Positions 7,870 through 20,650 are shown, counted from the stretch's first letter. The stretch is 64,000 bases of DNA from Panorpa germanica (GCA_963678705.1 OY783205.1:1302001-1366000); one strand, 5' to 3'. Made by a program: numbers and translations. Notes: generated from the letters alone by a model not told the origin.

Positions 7870-10396
7870 CTAAATTTTATAATGTCCATGTGCTAAAGTA
7901 CTTATACCATCAGTTAATACATATCTTTTATTATCATTTCCACTAAGACCTACTTTACTTATCATTTGAGTATAAATTGTATGCTTAATCGATTTAAAGG
8001 TATTCATTGTGATCAATAATATGTTATCCTGAGATAAACAATTTACATAATCTTTAATATTGATGATCCATAATATGTTATCCTGAGATAAACAATTTAC
8101 ATAATCTTTAATATTGATGATCAATAATATGTTATCCTGAGATAAACAATTTACATAATCTTTAATATTGAATTTGTTTACAATATTTTTCTTAATTCCT
8201 TTTGCTTTAGCTGTGCATGAATCCTCAATATCAATTGCATACATTTTTGACCTTAACCCAACAAACTCCCAAATTATACTACCCGCGCATTCATCTTTCA
8301 TTAAGCCTTATTTAGCTTTGTTCATTAAAGGTAATGAAAATTCATTATTAAATGGATAATTAGATGTATCAAATTTATCTAGATTACACTTAATATCGTC
8401 ATATATATCATCTGTTTTAATTTGATATATTAATGAATCTGTATCTGTATACAACAATTTAGCATTACCTTTATAGACTTTTTTGATGAAATCATAATGA
8501 AAATCGTATATTAAAGTTTTTGATATATCAAGTACACTTAATCCTAAATACAATGGTTTATTATAAAAAACTTTAAGTTTTTATGAAATATAGAACAACT
8601 ATGATAGTTTGGTTTACTTATAAGTGTATTAGCACCCATTTTATGTCCTATATTATCCCAATGAGTTATTAACTTTACATCGTTACGTTTATCTACATTC
8701 TTCATTGTTTTCCCATAAACTGAATTATTCATTGATTTAAAAAAGTCTTTCTCAAATGTATTTGCAGAGTTCTTTCTTTTTAATTTATTTAGATCAATAT
8801 AACTTTTTAACCAATCAGACTGTTTAAATTCCAAAATTCTATGAATTTTATCTATTTTCAGATTATTTTTAAGACATTGCTTTAACGATCTATAGTCAAG
8901 CACATAATTATACTTGTTATTTAGATTTGGTATTAATTTAACGTCATTTGTTTTAATGCAAGGTGGTTTAATATTTTCAGCACAGAAAGGTAGATCATTG
9001 TGTTCATCGTGCAAATTATTAGGATATCTTAAATCGACTTCTAATATATAATTAACATCTGAGTTATCTTCAATAGCTTCTACATTAAATGTTTGTAATT
9101 TATATGTATCTAACCATTTAAATCCCTCATGTGGTAAATATTGACTCATAACCCAACCATATAAGTTATTTGCATCCCAATACATTAAATATTGAGAATC
9201 TTTATTTGAATCATAATTGGACATATATTTATTATTTGCAATTCCATGTCTGTAAAAGCATTGTGATATTCCACCTCTTATACCTTTTTTAATAAAATGT
9301 AACATATCAATATCTGTTAAAAGTTCTAATTCAATACTTGTATACTTTAACATAGCATCCCAAGAAAGTCCTGGTGCTGTATAATATTGACAGGGATCTA
9401 AATTATATGTTTTATAGCACACATCTCGAAAATTTTCAAAAATATTTGTTAACAACAGAACATCGATCTTTAAATATAAGTCTGAATATTCCCCAATGTT
9501 TTCATTTCAAATGCATACCAAACCATTTTGGCATGATTGTAATCATCGTCAGATATATTACAGCCATTAAGTGAGCTATAAAAATTATTATGAGATGGCA
9601 AGTCAGATTCATTAAACATATCCCTACTATTTACATATTCATAAGGAAATACACCTTTACGTTTTAATAAATTAAAATGATTTTCATTCGGATAGAATTT
9701 TTTTAATTCGAAAAATTGTTCTGATAATAAATTTTTTGCAAGTGTTTCTAAACTAGAATGCATAAATCGTAAAGAATCAATAAATCTAAGTTTAATATAG
9801 CAGTTATGAACTTTATCATTTTTATCGACTTTTGATTCCACCAAAATATGTTTCGTAAAAGATATATACTTTTCCTTATTTTCTGGAATAACTTCAATTT
9901 TTTCACTATCATTACCTAATTCTTTTACAATTATATGGCTATCGTAATTACTTAAGTTATGGAATATGACAGGTATAAACTTTGGAATTGTAAATTTTAA
10001 ATTGTAATGATTATGAGCATCTCCTCGGTAATTACCAGTTAAGTGACAATGATCTAACACTTTATCACCATTGAGGATACCTTCACAAATATGGTAAATA
10101 GAAGCTTCATCATATTCCTGTTTTTGCCAATTAGATAATTTATTTAAAGGCTTCACTTTATTTAAGACTTTATAAATTTGTTTAGCGTCTTCAGTTATTG
10201 TTTCAATAAATACTTTAACGCAATTAATACCTCTGTACGTAACAAATTTACTTAAGGAATCATTAAAGGAACATTTAATATAATAAGCAAAAGAATATGG
10301 TTCATGAATTTGAATATTATTTGAAAATGATGTATTAGTTTCAGGATAACAAGTACTAATGGGTTTTAATAATGTTTCAAAATCTCCATATATCAC
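7870..10396 (-). pseudogene. Family B DNA polymerase, right arm
   Basis: Mirror of 4720-7246 on the minus strand, in segments 10396-9470, 9455-8544, 8553-8308 and 8301-7870. All four translations are identical to the left copy, including the two frameshifts, the in-frame stop (8308-8310) and the 54-bp triplication (8008-8169). The breaks therefore preceded the duplication, or the two arms are one sequence assembled twice. Confidence 0.85.
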
Positions 10397-10413
10397 TAAT
10401 ATTATTGTAAAGA

Positions 10414-10577
10414 TTACTTGGTTATATCTAAAAACATATCAAATCCTTTTCTGTATCGCCCGTTATTTAAGTCACTATTTTTATCTATTACCATAAAGGA
10501 ATATTTATTTGAATTCCAACATAAATTACAAACTTGTTTAAACTCTAGAAAACTTGGAAAGTCAAAGTTAACATGAT

Positions 10578-10647
<70 letters not shown>

Positions 10648-11176
10648 TTTAAATTTAAGTCATCTTGCTTGAATAATATAATAAAATTAGTATTATCCCG
10701 TATTAATTGCTTTGGAATTTTGCTGTAAGTCTGACATAAATAGAAAGAGTCTATCAAATTATGACGGCCTATGCTAAAAAAATTTCGAATATTATTTTGT
10801 TTATCGCAAGCAACATCATCAAATATGAATATAGAATTTGGGCTAGCATCTTCAGGTCTAATAATCTCTTCATTGTCAGTGTATGTATAGTATCCCATAC
10901 CATTAATATTCTTCATAATTTGTTGTAATATTTTATATTTTGGTTGATATAAAGATTTTGAATAAATGTATATATTTTTAAATCGCAACCCATTTGGATG
11001 TTCAATTAGATTAAACATAACATAACATTAGTTTTTCCACAGTTTGAAGGTCCACAAATAATGCATCTAATGTCATTTGGTAATAGTGATCCATGTTTTG
11101 AATTATTAGTGTAATTATTACTTTGATTATCAATATTTTTTACAGAAAGAGTTTCTTTTTGCTTTATAAACTTCAT
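10414..11176 (-). pseudogene. FtsK/HerA-type packaging ATPase, right arm
   Basis: Mirror of 3940-4702 on the minus strand. Walker A lies near 11050, Walker B near 10815 and the (AT)32 tract at 10582-10645. The frame breaks are the same as in the left copy. Confidence 0.8.
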
Positions 11177-11273
11177 TGTTTAACCAGGCATGTGTTATAA
11201 AGTAATAAAATACGTTTTAAATATTTAATCTTTATATATGAAAATATTATATGGGAATGTAATTTGAATGTAA

Positions 11274-12642
11274 ACTCATATTGAAGATAAAATTCTCTTT
11301 GACGAATCATTAAGCCAATATGAAATACATTCATACAGTCCATATAACACAACCAGCTATGAATATAATGACGAAATTCGTATACCAATAAATCAACATA
11401 ATGTATATACATTACCCTCGGAATCTTACTTATACATTGAAGGTAAAACAAAAGACACTTCAAAATCTACACCTGTTTTCATATTAAATGGTATTTTATA
11501 CCTATTTGAAAGTATAAAATATGAAATAAATTCGGTTGAAATTGATTCAAATAAAAATCCTGGTATAACCAGAAGAAGAAGAAAAAGAAATTTTATATTT
11601 GGATACCTTTAGGTTTGATTTCTAAGCCAGTTATATATGTTACTTTCATTTTATATATATATATTTAAATTTCTATCTCTGGTATAATACTTTTAAAACC
11701 TAATATTACATTTAATAAACCTATATATATGTTGGCTTTTCAATATTAGATTTATCTAAAACAGTAATGTATGATTTTCATTATAATTATATGCAAAAAG
11801 AATTTTTTAATAATAATTTAAAGTTATTATATATTGATACTGACTCGTTAATATATGAAATTATCACATCAGATATTTATGAAACTATAAAACGCGATAT
11901 AAGTAAGTTTGTATTCCTCTTAAAACAATATTTGGGTTCTGTGAAGACTTTAAAAAAATTATATTACCAGTAAAAGCATGAATTAATATTAATTCGATCA
12001 AAAAACGATAATAACGCACTTTGGATAACAGCAGCTAAAGATGTATTACCAAAAGTAGTCATTGACAAAATACAATGGTGTATGCCTCATATAAATGTAT
12101 CAGACAAAAAGAAATTAGAATTATTACAAACAATAGAACTCGATAAATCATTGTATATTGGCTTTCGAAGTTGGGACTTGTACGAATATCCAGCGTTGCC
12201 ACGCACGACAAATCAATCTTGGTCTATTAAAACATCTACAGCACTTGAAAAGCCACGTTATGTTATATTAGGGTTTTAAAGAGAAGGTAAAGACGATATT
12301 ACAAAGGATATGAGTAAATTTCACACTTGTACCTTAAGAAACGTAAAACTATACTTAAATTCTGATGTGTACCCTTATGATAATCTTGATCTTGATTATG
12401 ACAATAATAAGTATGCAATAGCATATGAAATGTATGCTAATTTCCAAAAATCATACTATGATAAAGAGCCGCATTTAAAAGAAGATTACTATATGCAGGA
12501 GCGTCGGTTATGCTACAAACATTATAACAAAGGAAGAATACAAAGAGATGGACCTCCATGTCAAATAAGAAACTGTTGTAATTGTAATTATATGTTATAT
12601 TATGATTCTAATGGATGTAGTTATACCCTAATAAATAAATAA
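11274..12642 (+). pseudogene. Broken major capsid protein gene (double-jelly-roll type), right arm
   Basis: The N-terminal piece (11274-11612) has the segments EIHSYSPYNTTSYEYNDEIR and NQHNVYTLPSESYLYIEG, typical of the start of the capsid proteins in this insect/cnidarian polinton-like group. It ends in an Arg/Lys run and a TAG. A polymerase scrap follows (11679-11905). Capsid sequence resumes at about 11906, shifts frame near 11935, and continues with HELILIRSKNDNNALW and FRSWDLYEYPALP. An in-frame TAA at 12277-12279 follows LEKPRYVILGF, and the same frame reopens directly after it (ITKDMSKF, LYLNSDVYPYDNL) to 12642. The last 40 or so residues look frame-shifted relative to relatives, and the stop lies in an AATA repeat tract. 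The natural start is unclear: 11271-11273 is a stop and no ATG follows at once. In the virus this protein would form the icosahedral shell. It is opposite in strand to ATPase and polymerase. Confidence 0.72.
11679..11905 (+). pseudogene. Second DNA polymerase B fragment lodged inside the capsid gene, right arm
   Basis: The scrap runs from the region before DFHYNYM to motif C ([13 protein letters not shown]) and ends at about DISKF, where capsid sequence resumes with FLLKQYLG. It differs from the main polymerase at many positions, so it is not a copy of the gene next door but comes from a related element or an older copy. Confidence 0.7.
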
Positions 12643-12759
12643 ATAAATAAATAAAAGAATTATATACATTTTAAATTTTTATATATTATAAATTAAGTAA
12701 TTACAATAGTTTTGATATTTCTTCTAATATATACGACATGTTTGAAATTATTATAATTT

Positions 12760-13212
12760 TTAATAATATATCATTTTAGTACAATTTATTTCGTCATCAG
12801 AGTCTAACACCTCTACAATTTCATCGTCAGAGTCTAATATTTCAATAACTTCTTCAGACATATTCTGTATCTCAGTATCTGAACTAAATAACTCAGGTAA
12901 TGAAAAATCTTCATCAAAAAGCGAAGGGTCAATATCTAAATTTAATAGCTCGCCATCATCAATATGAATATCTGAATTTAATAACTCAGGTAATGAAAAA
13001 TCTTCATCAAAAAGCGAAGGGTCAATATCTAAATTTAATAGCTCGCCATCATCAATATGAATATCTGAATTTAATAACTCAGGTAATGAAAAATCTTCAT
13101 CAAAAAGCGAAGGGTCAATATCTAAATTTAATAGCTCGCTATCATCAATATGAATATCTGAATTTAATAATTCAGGTAATGAAAAATCTTCCAAATCAAA
13201 AATCGATTCCAT
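12760..13212 (-). CDS. Acidic tandem-repeat protein with twin SUMO-interaction-like motifs, right arm
   Basis: Mirror of 1904-2356 with identical translation (150 residues), preceded on its own strand by the (TA)20 tract at 13226-13265. See the left copy for domain description. Confidence 0.6.
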   Translation of the reverse strand: MESIFDLEDFSLPELLNSDIHIDDSELLNLDIDPSLFDEDFSLPELLNSDIHIDDGELLNLDIDPSLFDEDFSLPELLNSDIHIDDGELLNLDIDPSLFDEDFSLPELFSSDTEIQNMSEEVIEILDSDDEIVEVLDSDDEINCTKMIYY

Positions 13213-13224
13213 TTTTTTGATAAG

Positions 13225-13268
<44 letters not shown>

Positions 13269-13806
13269 TTGAGCGTTATTGTATAATTTAATTTTAAAAA
13301 AGTCTATGCACAAAATTTTTATTTCTTGTTCCAACAGTTCCAAGTTTATTTTTGATGATATATGGCTAAAATTATTATTTAAATCAATATGGTTATTTAT
13401 ATTATTTTTAATAAAACACTCATAAAAATTATTGTCCCAAGATTCTTTCTGCAAGGTGGTAGTTGTTACAATCAATCGCACGCTCTTTCATATGAAGATT
13501 GCATAACTATAAATAAATATTATGTAAATAAATAAGGATTTGAAATACTAAAGCAAAAGAAGTAGAACTTACTTGTACTCCAGGATGAACTATTGTTGGA
13601 CACGTATAATCCAATGTATCATCGGAATACAGATATGCACAGCAATATTCTCAACTCAGCAAAAGGGTTCAAACGGTTGAAACTGCTATAGACACCTGTA
13701 AATATTTGAAAACTACTATTAAATTTATTGTAAACATACAAAATCTTATACAAAATTTACTTACCGCATAATTATCCACTTCCAAACTGAAATTATTTAT
13801 AAAAAA

Positions 13807-13828
13807 TTTTTTTTTTTTTTTTTTTTTT
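13807..13828 (-). repeat. T(22) homopolymer, mirror of the A(22) tract
   Basis: Exact mirror of 1288-1309. The equal length of a homopolymer in the two arms is notable, since such tracts drift quickly in independent copies. Confidence 0.8.
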
Positions 13829-14159
13829 AAAATAGCACTATATAGCCACTAAATTATTTAAAAACACAAGTTATTTAAAAAGAACTAACTCAAAACAAGA
13901 CTTTGCAAGACAATTTTAATAAACAAACTGCACAATACTTAATGTAACACAATCATATTCTTACACTTATATATAAATTATAATATAAAAATTTAACAGG
14001 GTAGCACTTTACTTATTTAATACTATAATATATTTACCATCAGACTATCAATTCTTAATTCTATCATCCCCGCGCATTCAAAATAAATAAAATTCTCGGG
14101 GCCCCCGACCCTTCGAGCAGTTTTATTTTAAAAAGTTTGTTTCAACTTAAGTTAGAGCT

Positions 14160-14375
14160 TTTGGTTTAGCTAATTGTGATTCTACTATTATCCACAACCT
14201 TTATAGCCTCATACATATGGATCAAACCACTACCTAATAAATTTGTATAATAAAATATCCTCCTACTATTGGTTTAGCTAATTGTGATTCTACTATTATC
14301 CACAACCTATATAGCCTCATACATATGGATCAAACCGCTACCTAATAAATTTGTATAATAAAATATCCTCCTACT
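14160..14375. repeat. Two tandem 108-bp repeats, right arm
   Basis: Mirror of 741-956, with the same unit-to-unit differences. Confidence 0.85.
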
Positions 14376-15115
14376 ATTTTAACAGTTACTGTGGTGTTAT
14401 AACCTCATATATGTAAAACAACACCATTGTCTGACTTATAAGACTTTATGATTATTACAACACATAAAAAAATAACTGTATGCTTTGAGAATCATCAATG
14501 ATATAATGTACGTATATTATAACTTTTAGTATACTTAAATAAATAATCTAATACAACAATACCCAATCCGGCCCTACATTCAACTAAAACATAAAATGTA
14601 TAACAAAAAAATTTGTCTACGTTTGGAAAATATTCGCTTGTATTCAACACGTTCCCATAAGAATAATTTATATACAAAGTTCTCATGAGAAATGTGCTAA
14701 CGTCGGCTAACACGTGTGCTTCAAGTTACATTCGAAGTAATGCTCTTGTGCCTAAAGTTTCATGAGAACATGTGCTGTTTGCAAATTTCGAAGGAATGCG
14801 TTATAAATACACTGTTATAAATAATTTAACACTGTCATAATCTTATAACCAATAACAAATCAAACATAAGAATTAATATCGGTATCTCACTCTTTACCAT
14901 TAGATATTAATTATTACACACGTAATACTTATTATCGCTATCTCACTCTTTCATATTACCCCACTATTACCCCAACATTGTCTAGCCACGCCACCTCACT
15001 CCCCACCCCACCCTTACCCCCTTTCACATTCTTCCAAGTCTAGCCACGCCCCCTCTGCATATCGTGACCTAAATGCATCCCCACTCCAAACTGTCCTGGA
15101 ACCCGCTCTACTACC

Positions 15116-16169
15116 CTACTTATAATATATTTTAAATTTAGCGTATAAGAAAGCTACATATATCAAATATGAGATGACACAGTGTATGAAAGCATTGATG
15201 CTAGATTGCTGTGTCTTAAGGTTTAAGCTCGATCTACACATACAACATAATCGTAAACCTTTTAGAAAAATTACAGAATAGTGACATTTATAATCTATTA
15301 TTATTTATTATTTATTGTGAAGTATTTAACTTAAAACTAACTTACTTGTGGAAGATAAGTAACTGTAAATTTTAAATTTTCCTCTTTGACAAACTATTCT
15401 TTGGAAAAATTAACTAGTTGTAAAAACATAGATTATATTGCAGAAAATGATCTTAACATTAAATAATAATAATTAACGACAACTATTGATAATCAAATAA
15501 ATTCATTTCGTGAGGTATAACATACTACCTATATATTCTTTAAAATAACAAAAAAATATTCCTTTTATTACATATTTTGTTGATCTTTTACAACCACTCG
15601 TACTAGACTCTCTTGTTCATTTTCGTTCGCAAAGCGATTATAATAAACCCTGTAGCAAAAGCGAATATTGAAAATAATAAAACTTGTAAGCATTATTTGA
15701 GAATAAATTATGTATGTTAATTTCATTTACCTCATGGATAAACGTGGTCTACGTGCTTTCAAACTCGTCGAAAAGGATGTTAAATATACACAAGAACACT
15801 ACAAAACCCAATTGTAACTTAGTAAATGAGTACTCAGTATTAATTTAAAAAAAACAACAAACTAACCCGTTCTCACAAATTTGTGTTAATAATATGACAA
15901 GAAGAAAACAATTTTTATCATTTTAACTAGAGAACCTTTAGCAAACTTTCATAACCCAAATTTAATGATAGTTTTAATTGCTTACTGTTTTTAAACGTGT
16001 AGTTACTGTGAAATTATTGGATCAAATTATACACGCGAGCACTTCGCCAAATGGTTGTTAAGTATACGCAAGAGCCCAAGTAACTTAAAAGTTAGATACT
16101 ACATAAAACAGTAAACGAGTTTTTTTAATTTAAAATTCATGGTCATGTTCGCCTGAAGTTATTTTGATT
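15116..16169. other. AT-rich sequence right of the palindrome, no gene seen
   Basis: Unpaired DNA begins at 15116. I see no coding frame. Stretches near 15740-15850 and 16000-16110 contain forms of GTTAAATATACGCAAGAGCC that recur near 20650 and 34740, so they are remnants of a dispersed repeat. Confidence 0.4.
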
Positions 16170-16450
16170 TATTAAATTAATATCAGTTAGGAATCCGAGC
16201 ACTTTTTGAATTTCTTCTGGATTGTCTGATAGCATGTTCTTTAGTTAACCACTATGTTGTGTTTTGTTCGTTTTTAGCTTAATATTTGGGCAGGTTACTA
16301 GTAGATGATGGACTGGTAATTGCGTCTGACAGTTGCTGCACTGCGAAGCTGTTGTTTTACTTATTAAATGTTAATGCGTCCTGTTCGTAGTCCGAAGATG
16401 GCTTTTTCAAGCTGTCTGTTCCTCTGATAAGAAGTTTCCCACTTTTTTGT
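16170..16450 (-). pseudogene. LINE (Jockey/I-type) 3' ORF2 remnant
   Basis: On the minus strand, frames near 16430-16390 read LEKAIFGLRTGRINI and those near 16350-16270 read CSNCQTQLPVHHLLVTCP. The Cys-x2-Cys-x7-His-His-x4-Cys arrangement is the zinc-finger-like tail found after reverse transcriptase/RNase H in many non-LTR elements. Frames change between the pieces. The rest of the element is not recognisable. Confidence 0.5.
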
Positions 16451-18547
16451 AAACGAGTTTTAATTAATTAATTTTAGACTACACAACAAAAGTATTGGCT
16501 AAGCAATTTTCGGTTAACACTTTGTTTTCTAGTGTTATATTTATATTAACATATTTGTACAGACTATTCTAAACCTAATTTTACTTGCATAAGTCGTTAT
16601 TAAATTAAAGTTAAATCGTTAATATAGTATTAGATATAGTTAGAAAACAAAAGCTACTCGTAATAGTTTTATATGATCAGCACATTTATTTAAATAAGAA
16701 TTACTGAAATAATTCGTGTAATAATTTATGTATGACATATGTTACTGACATTTTGCTATAACTAATTTACAATTAATAAATTGCTTCCTGCTTAACACAG
16801 TTTTATTGTTCTTAAGGCTTTATCAAATGATTCAATGTTTTTGTGACCTTTCTTACTCACGATGATCAATAGCACTAATTCATTACTTTGTAAAACTCGA
16901 ATCTATCCAAATTTCAAATAATATACGTATCTACCTTTCATAAAACAACAAAATAAATAATATAATATTACAATAAAATAAATTAAAAAACGGTTCCTAT
17001 TTGTAATTAATAATTAAATTTGAATTATTCAATAGTTTTAATTCATCGTCTGATTTATTTAGTAGTAAGTTTAAAGAAATTGATTTGTTGTTAAAATTAT
17101 TTACAGTTTGGTACATTAATTATTTATTATATTAAACAATTAACAGATGATTTGTATCTTCATTATCAAGATGATTTTCTTAAGTCGATATAGAATAAAA
17201 ATTAATACGAAAACCAATTATAATTATCCTGTTCTAATTGTTTATTATTTCTTTCTTCGAACCCAATTAACCAGAAGTCAGTTATTGTAAAATTTATATA
17301 AAGGAGTATTAAATATTTTTAATTATATTACTTTGTGTATATAATTATATCAAATATATAATTAAGACATTAAACAAAAGAAAACTGTGATTGCTTTTTA
17401 TTTATTAAGAATCACGTGTAATAGATGTTATTAAAAAATAAGACATAAAATTTAAAATGTATGAATATTTTGGAAAATAACTATTAGTCGTAATCAATTA
17501 ATCCTATAATAATATCTAAGCAATCATTAAAAACTGATTGAAGTTGTGACTATAAAATTATAATAATTTTTCTATATTTATACGTTATAATTGTGTAATA
17601 ATAGTTAAAGTTATTTTAAAATCTACTATATTTCAAAATGATGTATTTATTTTTATATCAAATAATATTTTATTAATAATAAAACAACATTTATGCAAGT
17701 TAAATATGAATCTATTCTTTTATTTACTTGGAACTAAAAATAACTCTAATATTAGAAGAATTATTTAAAAGAACCAATTTTCGATTTATAGTTAAAAGGC
17801 TTATGCTTGCAATAATTATATAAGAAATTAAAATTTAATAAGAGTTCTAGTTTTCATTTGGCTAGCTTAAGTAGCGCCCCATCATCTTTAAGTAATATAT
17901 TTCTTAAGTAACTAATTAAAGTAATTAATGAAACTAATAGAATATATGGATCAGGTTTGATGCCTATCTTAACAGGATATTAATAACGACTCATATTAAT
18001 ATTTTCATTTAAAAAAAACTTAACTCCCATATGCTGATATGTAGGATACTTTAAAATATGACACATGATCTTATAAATTTAATTATGTTTAAGATGTCCA
18101 AATTTATTTCTTTATAATATATCACAATAGTCCTGTTTTGAAATCATAAGATTTATTGTAATTAATTAAATTTTGTTTATGGTATATAGAAAGAAAAAGT
18201 AAAAGTTTCTTCACAATAAAGTAAATTAAAAAAAAACATTGTTCTAAATATAATTATTAAATACAACGTAATTTTTCCAAATCTCCAGTAAAGACTCAAA
18301 CGTTTTAAAGCATCGTAACCTTAGGACATTTTCTCAACAAGAAATGAAACGTTAGAAAATGAAAAACGGACGATAATATATCTTACTTTGAAGCCATTTG
18401 CCATGAACTCGCCTTATAGAATCTCTTTCTGTCCTTTAAAGTCGTCGCTTCCACAAGTTCTTTATATTTTCCAACAGGTCAGTGATAATCATTTATTAAA
18501 CTGTCCTTGCTTTCCCAAATCCTTTATATTCACTCAACTGAGCTGTA
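16451..18547. other. AT-rich sequence, no gene seen
   Basis: More than 70 percent A+T by eye, stops in all frames, no inverted or tandem structure beyond short A/T tracts. Confidence 0.5.
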
Positions 18548-18930
18548 TCAAAGCTCTCGTAATGTGCAGCTAATATTTCGGAGTTGCATATTTAAAGCTC
18601 CTCCTGTAATTCTCGGTCCTATGTACTTATCATCTGCAATAAGTTCACTAATAATGATAGCCAATTCGCTGGAAGAGAGATATGAAGAACAGTGTAACTC
18701 TCTGAGAGCAATGTGCAATATATAATGAATAATATCATTGAAGATACCTTTCTGGGATGCTATGTCTTGTAATTCATGTACATCAGAAACAAGATTTTCT
18801 TTCTATTGTCTTCCCAGAATTTTACAATCTATCCATTAGAATATTTTGTAAATGACATTGCGTAATAAAATCATGAAACTCCTTCCAAGTGTACATGAAA
18901 TTGTACACGTCAATATTTAGGGCTGCTGGA
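18548..18930 (-). pseudogene. Decayed coding remnant of unknown family
   Basis: A minus-strand frame from about 18793 down to a TGA at 18548-18550 (roughly 80 codons) reads like real protein, for example ELQDIASQKGIFNDIIHYIL and ELIADDKYIGPRITGGALN, with balanced amino acid use rare for this AT-rich DNA. Upstream, in other frames, the minus strand gives NFMYTWKEFHDFITQ and FWEDNRKK. Part of this upstream piece recurs at 29495-29570. I do not recognise the family. It may be an exon of a pseudogene or an old transposable element. Confidence 0.35.
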
Positions 18931-20397
18931 TACTTAGTTTATTTTAGTCGTCGACTAAATGGCTTAGTAGTTTTCTCTTTAGTCTACGCTCTCTTCTTCC
19001 TTTTATCAGGTTCCCCGTAAAGGTTTTTGGATGATGGTCATCCAGTCGGTCTCTGTACTTGTAAGTAGTTACGCCAAGTAAGGGGTTGGATACAATATGG
19101 GGTTGAAAAACTATAGACGTCTTAGTTTTCAAAAACTTGCAGACAGTACAATCTAAATTTCCTAAATTCAGCAATTCGTGTGGAAGTAGTTCTAAAATTA
19201 AAAACAAAAATTATGTATTTTTATATATAAACAAATATTGAATTAATTTAAACTCTCATAAAGTAAATGTACAAAATTTACATTAAATTAAGACTAATAA
19301 TTAAAATAATATAAATTTTGTGTGATAGTGATAGATTATAATTTGCAGACGATTTTTCACATTTACCTGAACCGACATACTGATTGAATTTAACATTTGG
19401 GTTTTAAGTGGTTGTATTATGATTATGGAGCCTTTTTAGCACTTATATTTAAGTAGTATAACACTTATATTTAAGTAGTCACTCAAGGTTCGTCTGAGAG
19501 ATTCCAAGTAGAAACTGCTATTTGTTTATGTGTGCACTGGGTCCATTTTTCGTACTGTCTAAAATCAATTACCCAGTATAAGTAACAAGCATCTGGTTTG
19601 GCTTGTAGTCAAGTTTTACGTTACTTTTGATGTATAGGACATTTGTGTATATTTAACGTTCTGATGACATATTTACTGATGCGAATGATGTACTCCCACC
19701 CGCAATGGACGGTGCTGATCTAATAATGTGTAAACATGTACTGTTTCTTTTCTTTAGTTTTTAAAGCTCGCACTCAGTGTGCTTGCTTCTTAAGTACTAA
19801 TATTATTTATGCGCTGTGTAACTTTATGTGAAATCTGAAATTTTAACTGAATCTTTTACAATGATATTATATCTTGTTAATTTTCCTTTTATGTTGTATT
19901 TTTCTCGGATGGCTTCATATGTGTTGTCTTAGTATGTCCTATACTTAATACTTTCAGTGTTTTATCGAAAATTCTGTCTTATTGGTTAGATGCGTATTCT
20001 ATTTTCACAAAACTTTTTAAAAATGCATTATAGATTTAGCTTTCACTAGAGATCAATTTTGATCTAATATTACTAATTTGGCGAGCAAGGGAGAAAAACA
20101 TTGAAAAAGAAAAAGAGAAGAGTACTTAAAACATGTACTCTATGTATGATTGAAATGAAATATAAATAAATGTAAGGAAATTATAAAAGCATATACAATA
20201 ATATACTAGCTATTACTATTACTGTGATAGTTTGTTCAGCTTTGAGTAGAGTTTATCATCATCTTCTATCTCTAGTGTTAAAGTGATAAATTAATTAATT
20301 ATTGCTAATGATCAGATTTTTAGAGGTGGTCCACCTCACCATTTTATAACTAATACCAACAATGTATGACAGCGTAAGATATTTAAAAAGATAAGGA
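18931..20397. other. No gene supported; contains one copy of a dispersed CGCAATGGACGG motif
   Basis: An 87-codon minus-strand frame at 18944-19207 has no recognisable motif. At 19695-19727 lies one of four copies of a conserved block around CGCAATGGACGGTGCTGA. Otherwise AT-rich. Confidence 0.4.
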
Positions 20398-20500
20398 AAG
20401 GGTTATACCCTCTTTAGAACATATCATATTTAAGAAGAATGTCACATATGTCTTCGTAGAGTCCTACTCAATAGTAGGCGCGTGTAAATTGCTGCACCGG
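20398..20500. repeat. Dispersed repeat copy 1 (GAACATATCATATTTAAG type)
   Basis: GAACATATCATATTTAAGAA and the following AGTAGGCG...TTGCTGCACCGGCAACAT are matched in order at 22515-22605 by GAACATATCATATTTAAGTA ... TTAGGCG ... AGCCGCACTTGCAACAT. Both are diverged members of one family. Confidence 0.5.
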
Positions 20501-20650
20501 CAACATCAAAAAAGAATTATTGTACAAACCAATTCAATAATATCGAAAAAAGAGTTACATAACTATCGTTACGTAACAATTTTATTTACTAAGAATATAT
20601 TCTAACACACAGATAATATTTCTGTGTGCGCCATGCCATTCCTCCTAAAT

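Larger units (their letters stand above)
1..15115. repeat. Giant inverted repeat (two 7533-bp arms, 49-bp spacer) carrying a viral-like element twice
   Basis: The sequence 1-7533 is repeated as its reverse complement at 7583-15115, with base x pairing with 15116-x. All open frames on one arm recur on the other with identical translations, and the noncoding stretches I compared by eye (1-180, the centre, microsatellites, poly-A tract) also match base for base. Only 7534-7582 is unpaired. The left arm begins at the first base of the window, so the palindrome may continue outside it; on the right, unpaired DNA begins at 15116. Such identity means very recent duplication, ongoing conversion, or a fold-back assembly artefact. 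Gene content is that of a Polinton/adintovirus-like dsDNA virus element. Seen: the symmetry. Inferred: the origin. Confidence 0.93.

Noticed and set aside
1..15115. Classification as a complete Maverick/Polinton with integrase and protease
   Set aside because: I found no integrase, protease or minor capsid gene in the arm, so only a general polinton/adintovirus-like assignment is justified.
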